Assembly (NCBI RefSeq): GCF_900104685.1
Contig: NZ_LT629755.1
Span: forward strand, 868,001 to 932,000
Reading direction: 5' to 3'
DNA: 64,000 nt
Origin: Agromyces flavus
GTDB lineage: Bacteria; Actinomycetota; Actinomycetes; Actinomycetales; Microbacteriaceae
The notes under the pieces were generated by a model. The model was given only the letters and a program-made list of their open reading frames with translations, was not told the origin of the DNA and searched no databases. Positions 56,491-64,000 of the stretch are shown here, piece after piece. Numbering within the stretch: position 1 is the first letter of the stretch; every line of letters begins with the position of its first letter. Made by a program: the position numbers and the translations under genes.

Positions 56491-58898
56491 TCGCGGTGAA
56501 CGGATACGACGACCTCCAGCTTCGCATCGACCGCGACGCCGACGGCTCGTATCGCGTGCTCGCGACCGCGCCCGACGGACGCACCGCGCGAGGATCGTTC
56601 CGTCCCCCGATCAGCGACCTCGAGCTCGACGACTTCGTGCAGCGCGTCGGACTGGCTCGTCGCCGGCGCGGCAGCGCGGACGACCGCATGCAGGCGATCC
56701 GGGAGTTGGGCTCGACGCTGTTCGACGCCCTCATCAGGGAGGACGTCGGCACGGTGTACTACTCCGCCCGCAGCGCTGCGGCCGAGCGGGAACGCGGCCT
56801 GCGCATCACGCTGCGGCTGTCCGGCTCACCGGAGCTCATGCGCCTCCCGTGGGAGTTCCTGTACAAGCGGCCGCGGTTCATCGCCCAGTCGACCATGACC
56901 CCGGTGGTCCGCGCGCTCGACGTCGATTCCGCGCCGCACCCGCATCCCGTGCGGTTGCCGCTGCGCATCCTCGCGATGGTCAGCAGCCCGTCGGGGTATC
57001 CGGAGCTGGATGCCGATGCCGAGCGACGCAACCTCGAACGCGCGCTCGAGGGACCGCGACGCGCGGGGCTCGTCGAGCTCACCTGGCTCGACCGGGCGAC
57101 GCTCGGCGAACTCGGTCGACGGATCGCCGAGCCCGACACCATCCACGTGCTGCACTACATCGGCCACGGCGCCTACGACGAGGCGACGGAATCCGGAGTG
57201 CTCGTGCTCGAGACGCCCCAGGGCCGCGCGCACGACGTCTCGGGCGAGGACATCGGCGCCATGCTGCAGGATGAGGCGAGCCTGCGCCTGGTCGTCCTGA
57301 ACGCCTGCGAAGGCGCGCGCACCTCGCACGTCGACCCGTTCTCCGGCGTGGCGACCAGCCTCGTGAACTTCGACATCCCGGCGGTCATCGGCATGCAGTT
57401 CGAGATCACGGATGATGCGGCCATCGCCTTCAGCGAGAGCCTGTACACCGGCCTCGCGCGCGGCCTTCCGGTCGACGCCGCGCTCGCACCCGCCCGCCGG
57501 GCCATCATCGGGGCGATGGTCGCGACGGAGTTCGGGACGCCTGTGCTGTTCCTCCGCGACGGCGACGCGCGGCTGTTCGAGATCGCTGATGTCGCGGCGC
57601 CGGCGCCGCTCGTCGAGCCCGAACCCCTCGGTGCGGGGGAACCGGAGGCTCCGGGATCGGAGGACGAGGTCGCGCCGGAGCTGGAGCTGGAGCCGGAGGC
57701 GGAGGCGGCGGACGCGGCCCGCGTGGGTGCATCCGGGCACGCCCCGCATGTCCCGGCCGAACCTTCGGAGCGGCCCGCCGCCGCGGTCATTGCTCCACAG
57801 CCGGCGGTCGTCCAGCCGGTCGGACGCTCGAGCGGCGGGCTCGCCGCCGTGGTGCTCGGGTTCGTCGCCGCGGGACTGCTCGCGGTCGCGGGCGTTCTGG
57901 CCCTCGGCGCCACGCCCGAGCAGGACGTCCCGCTGTACACCCTCGCGTTCATCGTCCTGGCGGCCGGCCTCGCGGCCATGTGTCTCCACTACCTCGCACG
58001 TCCGGGACGCGACGGCATGGTGCCCGCCGTGATCTCCGCAGCGGCGACGGTGATCGTGATCGTCGTGGTGGTCGGCCTCAGCCGCTACGACTTCGACTTC
58101 GTCGGCTGGAGCCATTTCTTCTTCGATGTGGCGATGGTCCTCCTCGGCGGGTGGCTGCTCGTCGGCGGCCGGCTCGTGGCCCGCCGGTCCGGTGACTCGA
58201 CGTTCTCCGCCAGTCTCGGCTTCCCGGGCGCCTGGCTGATCGTCGCCAGCGGAACCGATATCGTCAGCGGGTTGATCCGGGACAGCGCCGGGGACTCCGG
58301 GCCCGACTGGGTCCTGCCGCTGTCGGTCCTGGCGATCGCCGCCGGGTACGTGGGATCCGCCATCCTGCTCGCTCGGGAGGTCCGAGGGCTGCGCGGTCGC
58401 GGCGACGTGGACGCGTCCACGCGTACGACCGCCGAGAAGCCGATCGCTGCGCCGGCGGAGACGACGCCGATCGCACTCCGCCCTGTCGAGCGCACACCCG
58501 CCGAGCCATCCGCACAGGATCGGGACGGGGTCGCGACCATCACCGCGGCACCGGGTGCGTCCGACTGGCGGGCCGGCATCACGTACGAGCGGGCGGCGCA
58601 CCGCCCCACGCGGGCCACGGTCGCCCTGGTGCTCACGGGCGAGCACCGCCTGGTGCTCGAGGTCGGGGCCGGATGGAAGACCATCGAGGTGGATGGTACC
58701 TTCGTGCCGATCCCGCGCGGCCGCATCGCGGAGTTCCCGATCCGAGACGTCGACGTGGAGCGGGCGTGCGTCCTGGAGAGCAGCCCACCCTCCATCGACG
58801 ACCGGCCCGAGTCGCCGAGGAACGCGAGGATCGAGTCGCTCGTGGTCGACGGCGTGCCGATCCCGCTCGGGCAGTCGGAGTCCGACCCCGCCGACTGA
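56487..58898 (+). CDS. CHAT-domain caspase-like protease with six membrane helices
   Basis: The GTG at 56487 overlaps the Trypco1 stop (GTGA) and gives 803 residues; an earlier ATG at 56466 is in frame. Residues about 90-375 form a CHAT (caspase HetF associated with TPRs) domain with the dyad His227 (HYIGHGAY) and Cys274 (VLNACEGARTS). An acidic, proline-rich linker (about 380-440) leads to some six hydrophobic helices (about 445-635) and a C-terminal soluble domain of about 150 residues rich in beta-strand patterns. The protease would face one side of the membrane next to its unknown target. I know no characterised protein with this exact layout. Confidence 0.85.
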   Translation: MIAVNGYDDLQLRIDRDADGSYRVLATAPDGRTARGSFRPPISDLELDDFVQRVGLARRRRGSADDRMQAIRELGSTLFDALIREDVGTVYYSARSAAAERERGLRITLRLSGSPELMRLPWEFLYKRPRFIAQSTMTPVVRALDVDSAPHPHPVRLPLRILAMVSSPSGYPELDADAERRNLERALEGPRRAGLVELTWLDRATLGELGRRIAEPDTIHVLHYIGHGAYDEATESGVLVLETPQGRAHDVSGEDIGAMLQDEASLRLVVLNACEGARTSHVDPFSGVATSLVNFDIPAVIGMQFEITDDAAIAFSESLYTGLARGLPVDAALAPARRAIIGAMVATEFGTPVLFLRDGDARLFEIADVAAPAPLVEPEPLGAGEPEAPGSEDEVAPELELEPEAEAADAARVGASGHAPHVPAEPSERPAAAVIAPQPAVVQPVGRSSGGLAAVVLGFVAAGLLAVAGVLALGATPEQDVPLYTLAFIVLAAGLAAMCLHYLARPGRDGMVPAVISAAATVIVIVVVVGLSRYDFDFVGWSHFFFDVAMVLLGGWLLVGGRLVARRSGDSTFSASLGFPGAWLIVASGTDIVSGLIRDSAGDSGPDWVLPLSVLAIAAGYVGSAILLAREVRGLRGRGDVDASTRTTAEKPIAAPAETTPIALRPVERTPAEPSAQDRDGVATITAAPGASDWRAGITYERAAHRPTRATVALVLTGEHRLVLEVGAGWKTIEVDGTFVPIPRGRIAEFPIRDVDVERACVLESSPPSIDDRPESPRNARIESLVVDGVPIPLGQSESDPAD

Positions 58899-58900
58899 TC

Positions 58901-58917
58901 GACGGTCGTGAGCCGTC
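58901..58917 (+). terminator. Hairpin after the CHAT gene
   Basis: GACGG and CCGTC form a five-pair stem with a seven-base loop directly after the CHAT stop codon, followed by CTCC. A short candidate terminator separating the module from yraN. Confidence 0.4.
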
Positions 58918-59004
58918 CTCCCCAGAGGAACGTGCGCAGCGGGTTCGCCACCGGTCGGCCGCCGTCGCGCCGGTGAACCGGCCTCAGTCGGCACCCTTGG
59001 GCAC

Positions 59005-59361
59005 ATGGCCCACAACACCGAACTCGGACGGCGCGGCGAACAGCTCGCGGCCGAACACCTCGAGTCGCGCGGCATGCGCGTCATCGACCGCAACTGGCGC
59101 TGCCGCCACGGTGAACTCGACCTCGTGGCGCGCGACGGAGACGAGACCGTCTTCGTCGAGGTCAAGACGCGCGCCGGCGACGGCTTCGGCCACCCGTTCG
59201 AGGCGATCACCGCGCGCAAGCTCGCGCGCCTGCGTCGTCTGGCGCTCGAGTGGTGCGGCGAACGCGGCGCTCCCGCCGGGCGCATCCGCATCGATGCGGT
59301 CGCCGTGTTCGCGCCGTCCTCGTCGCCGGCGATCGTCGAGCACCTCGAGGGGATCGCCTGA
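59005..59361 (+). CDS. yraN: YraN-family (UPF0102) nuclease-fold protein
   Basis: The 118-residue protein has the restriction-endonuclease-like fold of UPF0102: ELGRRGEQLAAEHLESRG at the start, then GELDLVARDGDETVFVEVKTR with the Asp-x(n)-ExK pattern. Its biological role is not established. It overlaps the yifB start by one base (TGATG), and this yraN-yifB-dprA order is conserved in Actinobacteria. Confidence 0.93.
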   Translation: MAHNTELGRRGEQLAAEHLESRGMRVIDRNWRCRHGELDLVARDGDETVFVEVKTRAGDGFGHPFEAITARKLARLRRLALEWCGERGAPAGRIRIDAVAVFAPSSSPAIVEHLEGIA

Positions 59362-60923
59362 TGCCGGTCGCGCGAACGCGCTCCATCGCGCTCGTCGGTC
59401 TCGCCGGATCCGTCGTCGAGGTCGAGGCCGACCTCTCGTCGCAGCTGCCCGCCTTCGTCATCATCGGCCTGCCCGATGCCGCACTGGGTGAAGCACGCGA
59501 GCGCGTGCGGTCGGCGGCGACGAATGCCGGCTGTCCGCTGCCGTCACGACGGCTCACGGTCAACCTCTCGCGCGCCGCCCTGCCGAAGCAGGGATCAGGA
59601 TTCGACCTGGCGATCGCGATGGCGTGCCTCGCCGCTGCGGGGCGCGTCGATCCGACCTCGGTCGATCGCTTCGTGCACCTCGGCGAACTCGGCCTCGATG
59701 GTCGGCTCCGTCCGACGCATGGCGTCCTGCCGTCCGTCCTCGCGGCGGCGCGCGCAGGGCTGGAGCGCGTCATGGTGCCGACGGCCAACGCCGCCGAAGC
59801 GCGGCTCGTCCCTGGCATCGAGGTCGTCGGCGTCACGTCCCTGCTCGATGCCGCAGTGCGACACGGCGGCCGCTTCGACGACGCGGCGGCCGTCCTCGCC
59901 GAGCCCGTGATGGTCACCGATGACGCGGAGGCGACCCCCGGCCGCGATCGAACACCCGCCGGTGACCTCGCCGATGTGGTCGGGAACCCCGAGGCGATCG
60001 ATGCGCTGCTCACCGCGGCCGCGGGAGGGCATCATCTCCTCCTCGCCGGTCCGCCCGGCGCCGGAAAGACGATGCTGGCGTCGCGACTGCCCGGCATACT
60101 GCCCGATCTCAGTCCAGAGGCGGCCCTCGAGGTCGCGTCCCTGCGCTCCCTCGCCGGGCAGCGCGTCGGCGGGACGCTCTCGATCCGGCCGCCCTTCGAG
60201 GCGCCGCACCACACCGCGTCGGCCGCGGCCATGGTGGGCGGCGGCAGCCGCGTGATCCGGCCCGGCGCCGCCGCACGCGCCTCGCACGGGGTGCTGTTCC
60301 TCGACGAGGCGCCCGAGTTCCCGTCGTCGGTGCTCGACGCCCTGCGCCAGCCCCTCGAGTCGGGCGAGATCAGCATCCACCGCGCCAACGCCGTGGCGAC
60401 CTATCCCGCACGCTTCCAGCTCGTGCTCGCCGCGAACCCGTGTCCCTGCGGCGGAGGCGACTCGCCCTCCGACGGCTGCACGTGCCCGGCATCGGCCAAG
60501 CGGCGGTACTTCGCGCGGATCTCCGGGCCGCTGCTCGATCGCGTCGACCTGCAGCTCTGGGTGAACCGCATCACGCCGGCCAAGCTGCGGATGCCGGCCG
60601 ACGAGCGGCGCCTGACCTCGGCTGAGGCCCGTACGATCGTCGACCGCGCGAGACACGCCGCCGCCGCCCGGCTCGAGGGGACTCCGTGGCGCACCAATGC
60701 GCAGGTACCCGGGCCATGGTTGCGCGGCGAGGGCGGCATGCACCCCGGAGGTCGTGCCACCCGGGCACTCGACGCCTCGTTGGAACGCGGCTCCGTGACG
60801 ATGCGCGGGTACGACCGCGTGCTGAAGACGGCGTGGACGCTCGCCGACCTCGAGGGGGCCGACCGGCCCGCGGCCGAGCACGTCGGCCGGGCGCTCCACA
60901 TGCGACAGGGGATGGCGGCATGA
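59361..60923 (+). CDS. YifB-family Mg-chelatase-like AAA+ ATPase (ComM relative)
   Basis: The 520-residue protein has an N-terminal Lon-like S5 domain (RSIALVGLAGSVVEVEADL; PSRRLTVNLSRAALPKQGSGFDLAIA), then the AAA+ core with Walker A GPPGAGKTM at about residues 231-239 and Walker B GVLFLDEAPEF. The cysteine-rich ANPCPCGGGDSPSDGCTC segment and a C-terminal Mg-chelatase domain follow. ComM in other bacteria is a branch-migration helicase in natural transformation. It overlaps dprA by four bases, which fits a role in handling incoming DNA. Confidence 0.93.
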   Translation: MPVARTRSIALVGLAGSVVEVEADLSSQLPAFVIIGLPDAALGEARERVRSAATNAGCPLPSRRLTVNLSRAALPKQGSGFDLAIAMACLAAAGRVDPTSVDRFVHLGELGLDGRLRPTHGVLPSVLAAARAGLERVMVPTANAAEARLVPGIEVVGVTSLLDAAVRHGGRFDDAAAVLAEPVMVTDDAEATPGRDRTPAGDLADVVGNPEAIDALLTAAAGGHHLLLAGPPGAGKTMLASRLPGILPDLSPEAALEVASLRSLAGQRVGGTLSIRPPFEAPHHTASAAAMVGGGSRVIRPGAAARASHGVLFLDEAPEFPSSVLDALRQPLESGEISIHRANAVATYPARFQLVLAANPCPCGGGDSPSDGCTCPASAKRRYFARISGPLLDRVDLQLWVNRITPAKLRMPADERRLTSAEARTIVDRARHAAAARLEGTPWRTNAQVPGPWLRGEGGMHPGGRATRALDASLERGSVTMRGYDRVLKTAWTLADLEGADRPAAEHVGRALHMRQGMAA

Positions 60924-62221
60924 GCCGGCTCGAGACGACCGCGGCCGACGTGTCCGAAGCGCTCCTCGTGCTGCGCGGTGCCGATGATCCGGCGCCCGCG
61001 TCTACCGTCGTCGCCGCCGCCATCCTCGGATACGTCTCCGAACCGGGCGACGGCGTGCTGGGGCGCATCATCGACGCCCTGGGCGTCGAATGGACGGCCG
61101 CATCGCTCATCGAGCACCGCCCCGAGTCCGAGTGGTCCGCATCGCTCGTCGAGCACGGTGCAGAGGTCGCCGCACGCGAGCTGGTCGCGGGGCTGGACCG
61201 CTGGCGTCCGCGCGTGGACCACGCGGCGTTCGTGCGGACCGTCGAGCAGGCGGCGCGAGTGCGCGCGCGTCTGCTGATCCCCTCCGACGCGGCCTGGCCC
61301 GACGGGCTGCGCGGACTCGAGGCGCATGGGCCCCGCGCGCTGTGGGTGCGCGGTCGCGTCGATGCGCTCGCCGAGTCGCCCTCCATCGCGCTCGTCGGGG
61401 CGCGCGCCGCATCCCATTACGGCGAGCACGTCACGGTCGAGGCGGCCGCAGGGCTCGTGGATCGGGGCTTCGCGATCGTCTCGGGCGGCGCCTACGGCAT
61501 CGACGGCGCCGCCCACCGATCCGCGCTCGCCAGCGGCGGCACGACGGTGGCGTTCCTCGCCGGCGGCGTCGACCGGTTCTATCCGGTCGGTCACGAGGCG
61601 CTGCTCGGCCGCGTCGCCGACACCGGCGCGGTCGTCTCCGAACTCCCGTGCGGCGCGGCGCCCACACGTTGGCGGTTCCTCCAGCGCAACAGGTTGATTG
61701 CGGCAGCCGCCGATGCGACGGTCGTGCTCGAGGCGGGCATCCGGTCCGGCTCGCTGAACACCGCGGGTCACGCGGCGGCGCTCGGTCGCCCGCTCGGTGC
61801 GGTACCCGGCCCGGTCACGAGCCCGGCGTCGGCGGGGTGCCATCGCCTCCTGCGCGAGTTCGACGCGGTCTGCGTCACGGACGCCTCGCAGATGGCCGAA
61901 CTCGTCGCGGCGCGCCTGCCGGCGGAAGCCAGCCAGGGCGAAGGCCTCGACGGGGCCGCGCTGGGCGATGGCATCACCGACGACGGCGCCACCGACGACG
62001 GCGCCATCCTTCGACGCGTCCACGGGGCGCTCGACGACCTGACCGAAGCGGAACGCCGCGTCTTCGACGCGCTCGGCGTGCGCCGGTCACGGACCGTTTC
62101 CGAGCTGGCGGAGCGATCCCGTCTCGGAACCGGCGCGGTCCTGGGCGGCCTCGGCGCCCTCGAAGCGACCGGGCTGGCGCGGCGCGTCGCCGACGGCTGG
62201 GTTCGGCGGCGCTCCGCCTGA
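60920..62221 (+). CDS. dprA: DNA-processing protein DprA
   Basis: DprA loads RecA on single-stranded DNA taken up by the cell. The 433-residue protein has the Rossmann-like core (IALVGARAASHYGEHV; IVSGGAYGIDGAAHRSAL; TVAFLAGGVDRFYP; QRNRLIAAAADATVVLEAG) near residues 155-320 and a C-terminal winged helix (LTEAERRVFDALGVRRSRTVSEL). The ATG overlaps the yifB stop. No competence pilus genes are in the window. Confidence 0.93.
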   Translation: MSRLETTAADVSEALLVLRGADDPAPASTVVAAAILGYVSEPGDGVLGRIIDALGVEWTAASLIEHRPESEWSASLVEHGAEVAARELVAGLDRWRPRVDHAAFVRTVEQAARVRARLLIPSDAAWPDGLRGLEAHGPRALWVRGRVDALAESPSIALVGARAASHYGEHVTVEAAAGLVDRGFAIVSGGAYGIDGAAHRSALASGGTTVAFLAGGVDRFYPVGHEALLGRVADTGAVVSELPCGAAPTRWRFLQRNRLIAAAADATVVLEAGIRSGSLNTAGHAAALGRPLGAVPGPVTSPASAGCHRLLREFDAVCVTDASQMAELVAARLPAEASQGEGLDGAALGDGITDDGATDDGAILRRVHGALDDLTEAERRVFDALGVRRSRTVSELAERSRLGTGAVLGGLGALEATGLARRVADGWVRRRSA

Positions 62222-62270
62222 CGCTGACGCCGCCGCGGCCCGTGGCTCTAGGCTGGCCGCGGAGGTAGAC

Positions 62271-63185
62271 ATGGACCATCCTCGGCTCGGCCGGTACCCC
62301 GCGGCACGCCACGTCATCGCACACCTCAGTGACACGCACTTCCTCGCCGGAGGCGCGCCGCTCGGCGGCCTCGCCGACACCGTCGCGCACCTCGATCGCG
62401 CGATCGTGCAGTTGCGGCGGCTCGCGGGCTCGCTCGCCGCCATCCTGGTGACCGGAGACGTCGCCGACCTCGGCGAACCCGACGCCTATCGGCGCATCCG
62501 GGATGCGCTCCAGCCGCTCGCCGACGAGACCGGTGCGCGGCTGATCTGGGTCATGGGCAACCACGACGAGCGCACGCCCTTCGCCGAGATCCTCCTCGGC
62601 GAGCCCGAGCCTGGAGGGCCCGTCAACCGCGTGATCGAGGTCGATGGGCTGCGGATCGTCACCCTCGACTCGAGCGTTCCGGGCTACCACCACGGCGTGC
62701 TCGAGAGCTCCACGTTGAACTGGCTCGACGAGGTCCTGGCCGAGCCGGCCGAGCACGGAACCGTCGTCGCCCTGCACCATGCACCGATCGCGACGCCCCT
62801 CGCGCTCATGGACGTGCTCGAGCTCAGGGGCCAAGACGAGTTCGCCGACGTCATCCGCGGACGCGACGTCCGCGCCATCCTCGGCGGGCACCTGCACTAC
62901 CCGACCCAAGGCGAGTTCGCGGGCATCCCGGTGTTCGTCGCGGGTTCGCTGGCGTACACGATGGACCTCTCCGCGCCGCCGCGCGAACTCGTGGGCATCG
63001 ACGGCGGGCACTCGGTCTCCCTCGTGCACTTCTTCGACGACGGCGTCGTCAGCTCGGTCGTACCCGTCGGTGCATTCGCCGAGATCACGAGCTTCGGCGA
63101 GCAGTTCCTGCGCGAGGTCGAAGACCTCGACGACGCGGGCCGGTTGGAACGCTTCTCACGGAAGCGCGAGGCCACCGGCGGATGA
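62271..63185 (+). CDS. Metallophosphoesterase (CpdA-like 3',5'-cyclic nucleotide phosphodiesterase family)
   Basis: The 304-residue protein has all five calcineurin-like metal motifs: HLSDTHF, VTGDVADLG, VMGNHDER, VALHHAP and LGGHLHYP. Closest in style to class III cyclic-nucleotide phosphodiesterases and their Mycobacterium Rv0805-like relatives, though the natural substrate cannot be told from sequence. GGAGGT precedes the ATG and a TAGGCT -10 lies at 62249-62254. Its stop overlaps the start of the Xer recombinase gene. Confidence 0.88.
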   Translation: MDHPRLGRYPAARHVIAHLSDTHFLAGGAPLGGLADTVAHLDRAIVQLRRLAGSLAAILVTGDVADLGEPDAYRRIRDALQPLADETGARLIWVMGNHDERTPFAEILLGEPEPGGPVNRVIEVDGLRIVTLDSSVPGYHHGVLESSTLNWLDEVLAEPAEHGTVVALHHAPIATPLALMDVLELRGQDEFADVIRGRDVRAILGGHLHYPTQGEFAGIPVFVAGSLAYTMDLSAPPRELVGIDGGHSVSLVHFFDDGVVSSVVPVGAFAEITSFGEQFLREVEDLDDAGRLERFSRKREATGG

Positions 63186-64000
63186 CCGACGCGGACGGGT
63201 CGGGATCGTTGCGCGCCCCGCGCGCATCGGCCGTCGTCCCGCTCGATTCGCTCGTCGACCGGTACCTCGACCACGTGCGGGTCGAGCGCGGGTATTCGCC
63301 CCACACCGTCGCGGCGTACGCGTCCGACCTCGCCGACCTCGTCGTGTTCGCCGAGTCGCGTGGCGTCCGCGCGCAGACGGGACTCGACCTCGATCTCCTG
63401 CGGGACTGGCTCTGGGTCGCGACCGAACGCGGCTCGGCGAGGGCGACGATCGCCCGGCGGGCGGCCTCAGCGCGCGGGTTCGGGGCGTGGATGGAACGCA
63501 CCGGCGCAGTTCCGGCCGATCCGGCGGTCCGGCTGCGCGCGCCCAGGGCCAATCGCACCCTCCCGCGGGTGGTCGCCGCTCCCGCGGTCGGGGAGCTCCT
63601 CGCCGGCCTGGGCGCGAGGGCCCAGGACGGAGACCCGGTTCACGTCCGGGATCTCGCGATCGTCGAACTGCTCTACGCGTGCGGACTCCGCGTCTCGGAA
63701 TTGGTCGGGCTCGACGTCGACGACATCGACCGCGGCAACCGGACGGTCCGCGTCGTGGGCAAGGGAGCCAAGGAGCGGGTCGTCCCGTACGGCGCACCCG
63801 CTGCGGCGGCGCTCGACCGCTACCTCGACCACGCCAGGCGGGTGCTCCTCACCGCGGCGAGCGGCGACGGCGGACGATCAGCCGGGCCGGCCGATGGCAC
63901 CCGCGCCGCGTTCCTCGGCGTGCGCGGCGGGCGGCTCGGCGTCCGGAGCGTGCACCGGCTCGTCGCCGACCTGCTTCGGGACGTCCCGGGCTCGGGTCCG
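63182..64000 (+). CDS. Tyrosine recombinase XerC/XerD (3' end outside window)
   Basis: The open frame from the ATG at 63182 runs to the window edge without a stop (273 codons visible). It starts with a core-binding domain (VDRYLDHVRVERGYSPHTVAAYASDL) and enters the catalytic domain with the active-site Arg170 in YACGLRVSELVGLD and KGAKERVVPYG. The His-x-x-Arg and Tyr motifs lie beyond the edge. Position after dprA suggests XerC, which resolves chromosome dimers at dif with XerD. An insertion of about 15 residues (AASGDGGRSAGPADG) precedes the FLGVRGGRLG strand. Confidence 0.9.
   Translation, partial: MTDADGSGSLRAPRASAVVPLDSLVDRYLDHVRVERGYSPHTVAAYASDLADLVVFAESRGVRAQTGLDLDLLRDWLWVATERGSARATIARRAASARGFGAWMERTGAVPADPAVRLRAPRANRTLPRVVAAPAVGELLAGLGARAQDGDPVHVRDLAIVELLYACGLRVSELVGLDVDDIDRGNRTVRVVGKGAKERVVPYGAPAAAALDRYLDHARRVLLTAASGDGGRSAGPADGTRAAFLGVRGGRLGVRSVHRLVADLLRDVPGSGP

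Overview
The window is about 64 kb of a very GC-rich, tightly packed actinobacterial chromosome. Gene content and order (smc, ftsY, ffh, rpsP-KH-rimM-trmD, rplS-lepB-rnhB-DUF2469-yraN-yifB-dprA-xer), the CoaD/DUF177/L32/RNase III/MutM run, GTG and TTG starts, and DUF58/MoxR/transglutaminase genes all point to the Microbacteriaceae (Agromyces/Microbacterium-like). This is an inference from gene families and order, not from a 16S gene. I see no rRNA, tRNA, CRISPR array, insertion sequence or prophage. No gap between genes exceeds about 250 bases.

Layout. 1-11 kb: end of a TPR protein, recG, coaD, a moxR-DUF58-transglutaminase operon, DUF177-rpmF-rnc-mutM, and a convergent double-GNAT acetyltransferase. 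11-23.4 kb: smc, ftsY and ffh, with accessory genes between them (a GH13 glucanotransferase/amylase plus LLM oxidoreductase pair on the minus strand, a duplicated-domain lipoprotein, a GH1 beta-glucosidase). 23.4-24.5 kb: a YbdK-type carboxylate-amine ligase. 24.6-38.8 kb: a hydroxyproline catabolic island. It holds a GntR/FCD regulator, a five-gene Liv-type ABC importer, a three-subunit D-hydroxyproline dehydrogenase-like oxidase, a DapA-family deaminase, a 4-hydroxyproline epimerase, a 2-oxoglutarate semialdehyde dehydrogenase, and on the minus strand a second proline-racemase-family enzyme plus an ornithine-cyclodeaminase-family reductase. The same operator-like sequence (TRATATGTCACGTA) precedes each transcription unit. 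39-41 kb: rpsP-khpA-rimM-trmD. 41-52.2 kb: nitrate/nitrite assimilation and siroheme genes (sirohydrochlorin chelatase, narK-nasA-nasC, nirB-cobA-hemD/wHTH, divergent nirD). Their four promoters share one layout of GlnR-like half-sites followed by exactly ten bases and a -10 element. 52.2-64 kb: map, rplS, lepB, rnhB, DUF2469, then a two-gene Trypco1 plus membrane-anchored CHAT protease module, then yraN, yifB, dprA, a metallophosphoesterase and the start of a Xer recombinase.

How it fits together. A conserved housekeeping backbone (secretion by SRP, chromosome structure, ribosome and tRNA maturation, DNA uptake/repair) is interrupted at several joints by accessory cassettes. The hydroxyproline island would import trans-4-hydroxy-L-proline, epimerise it, oxidise it, deaminate it and deliver 2-oxoglutarate. 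The nitrogen island would take up nitrate, reduce it to ammonium and make part of the siroheme needed by NirB. The Trypco1-CHAT pair looks like a small conflict or cell-death module and is the least understood part of the window.
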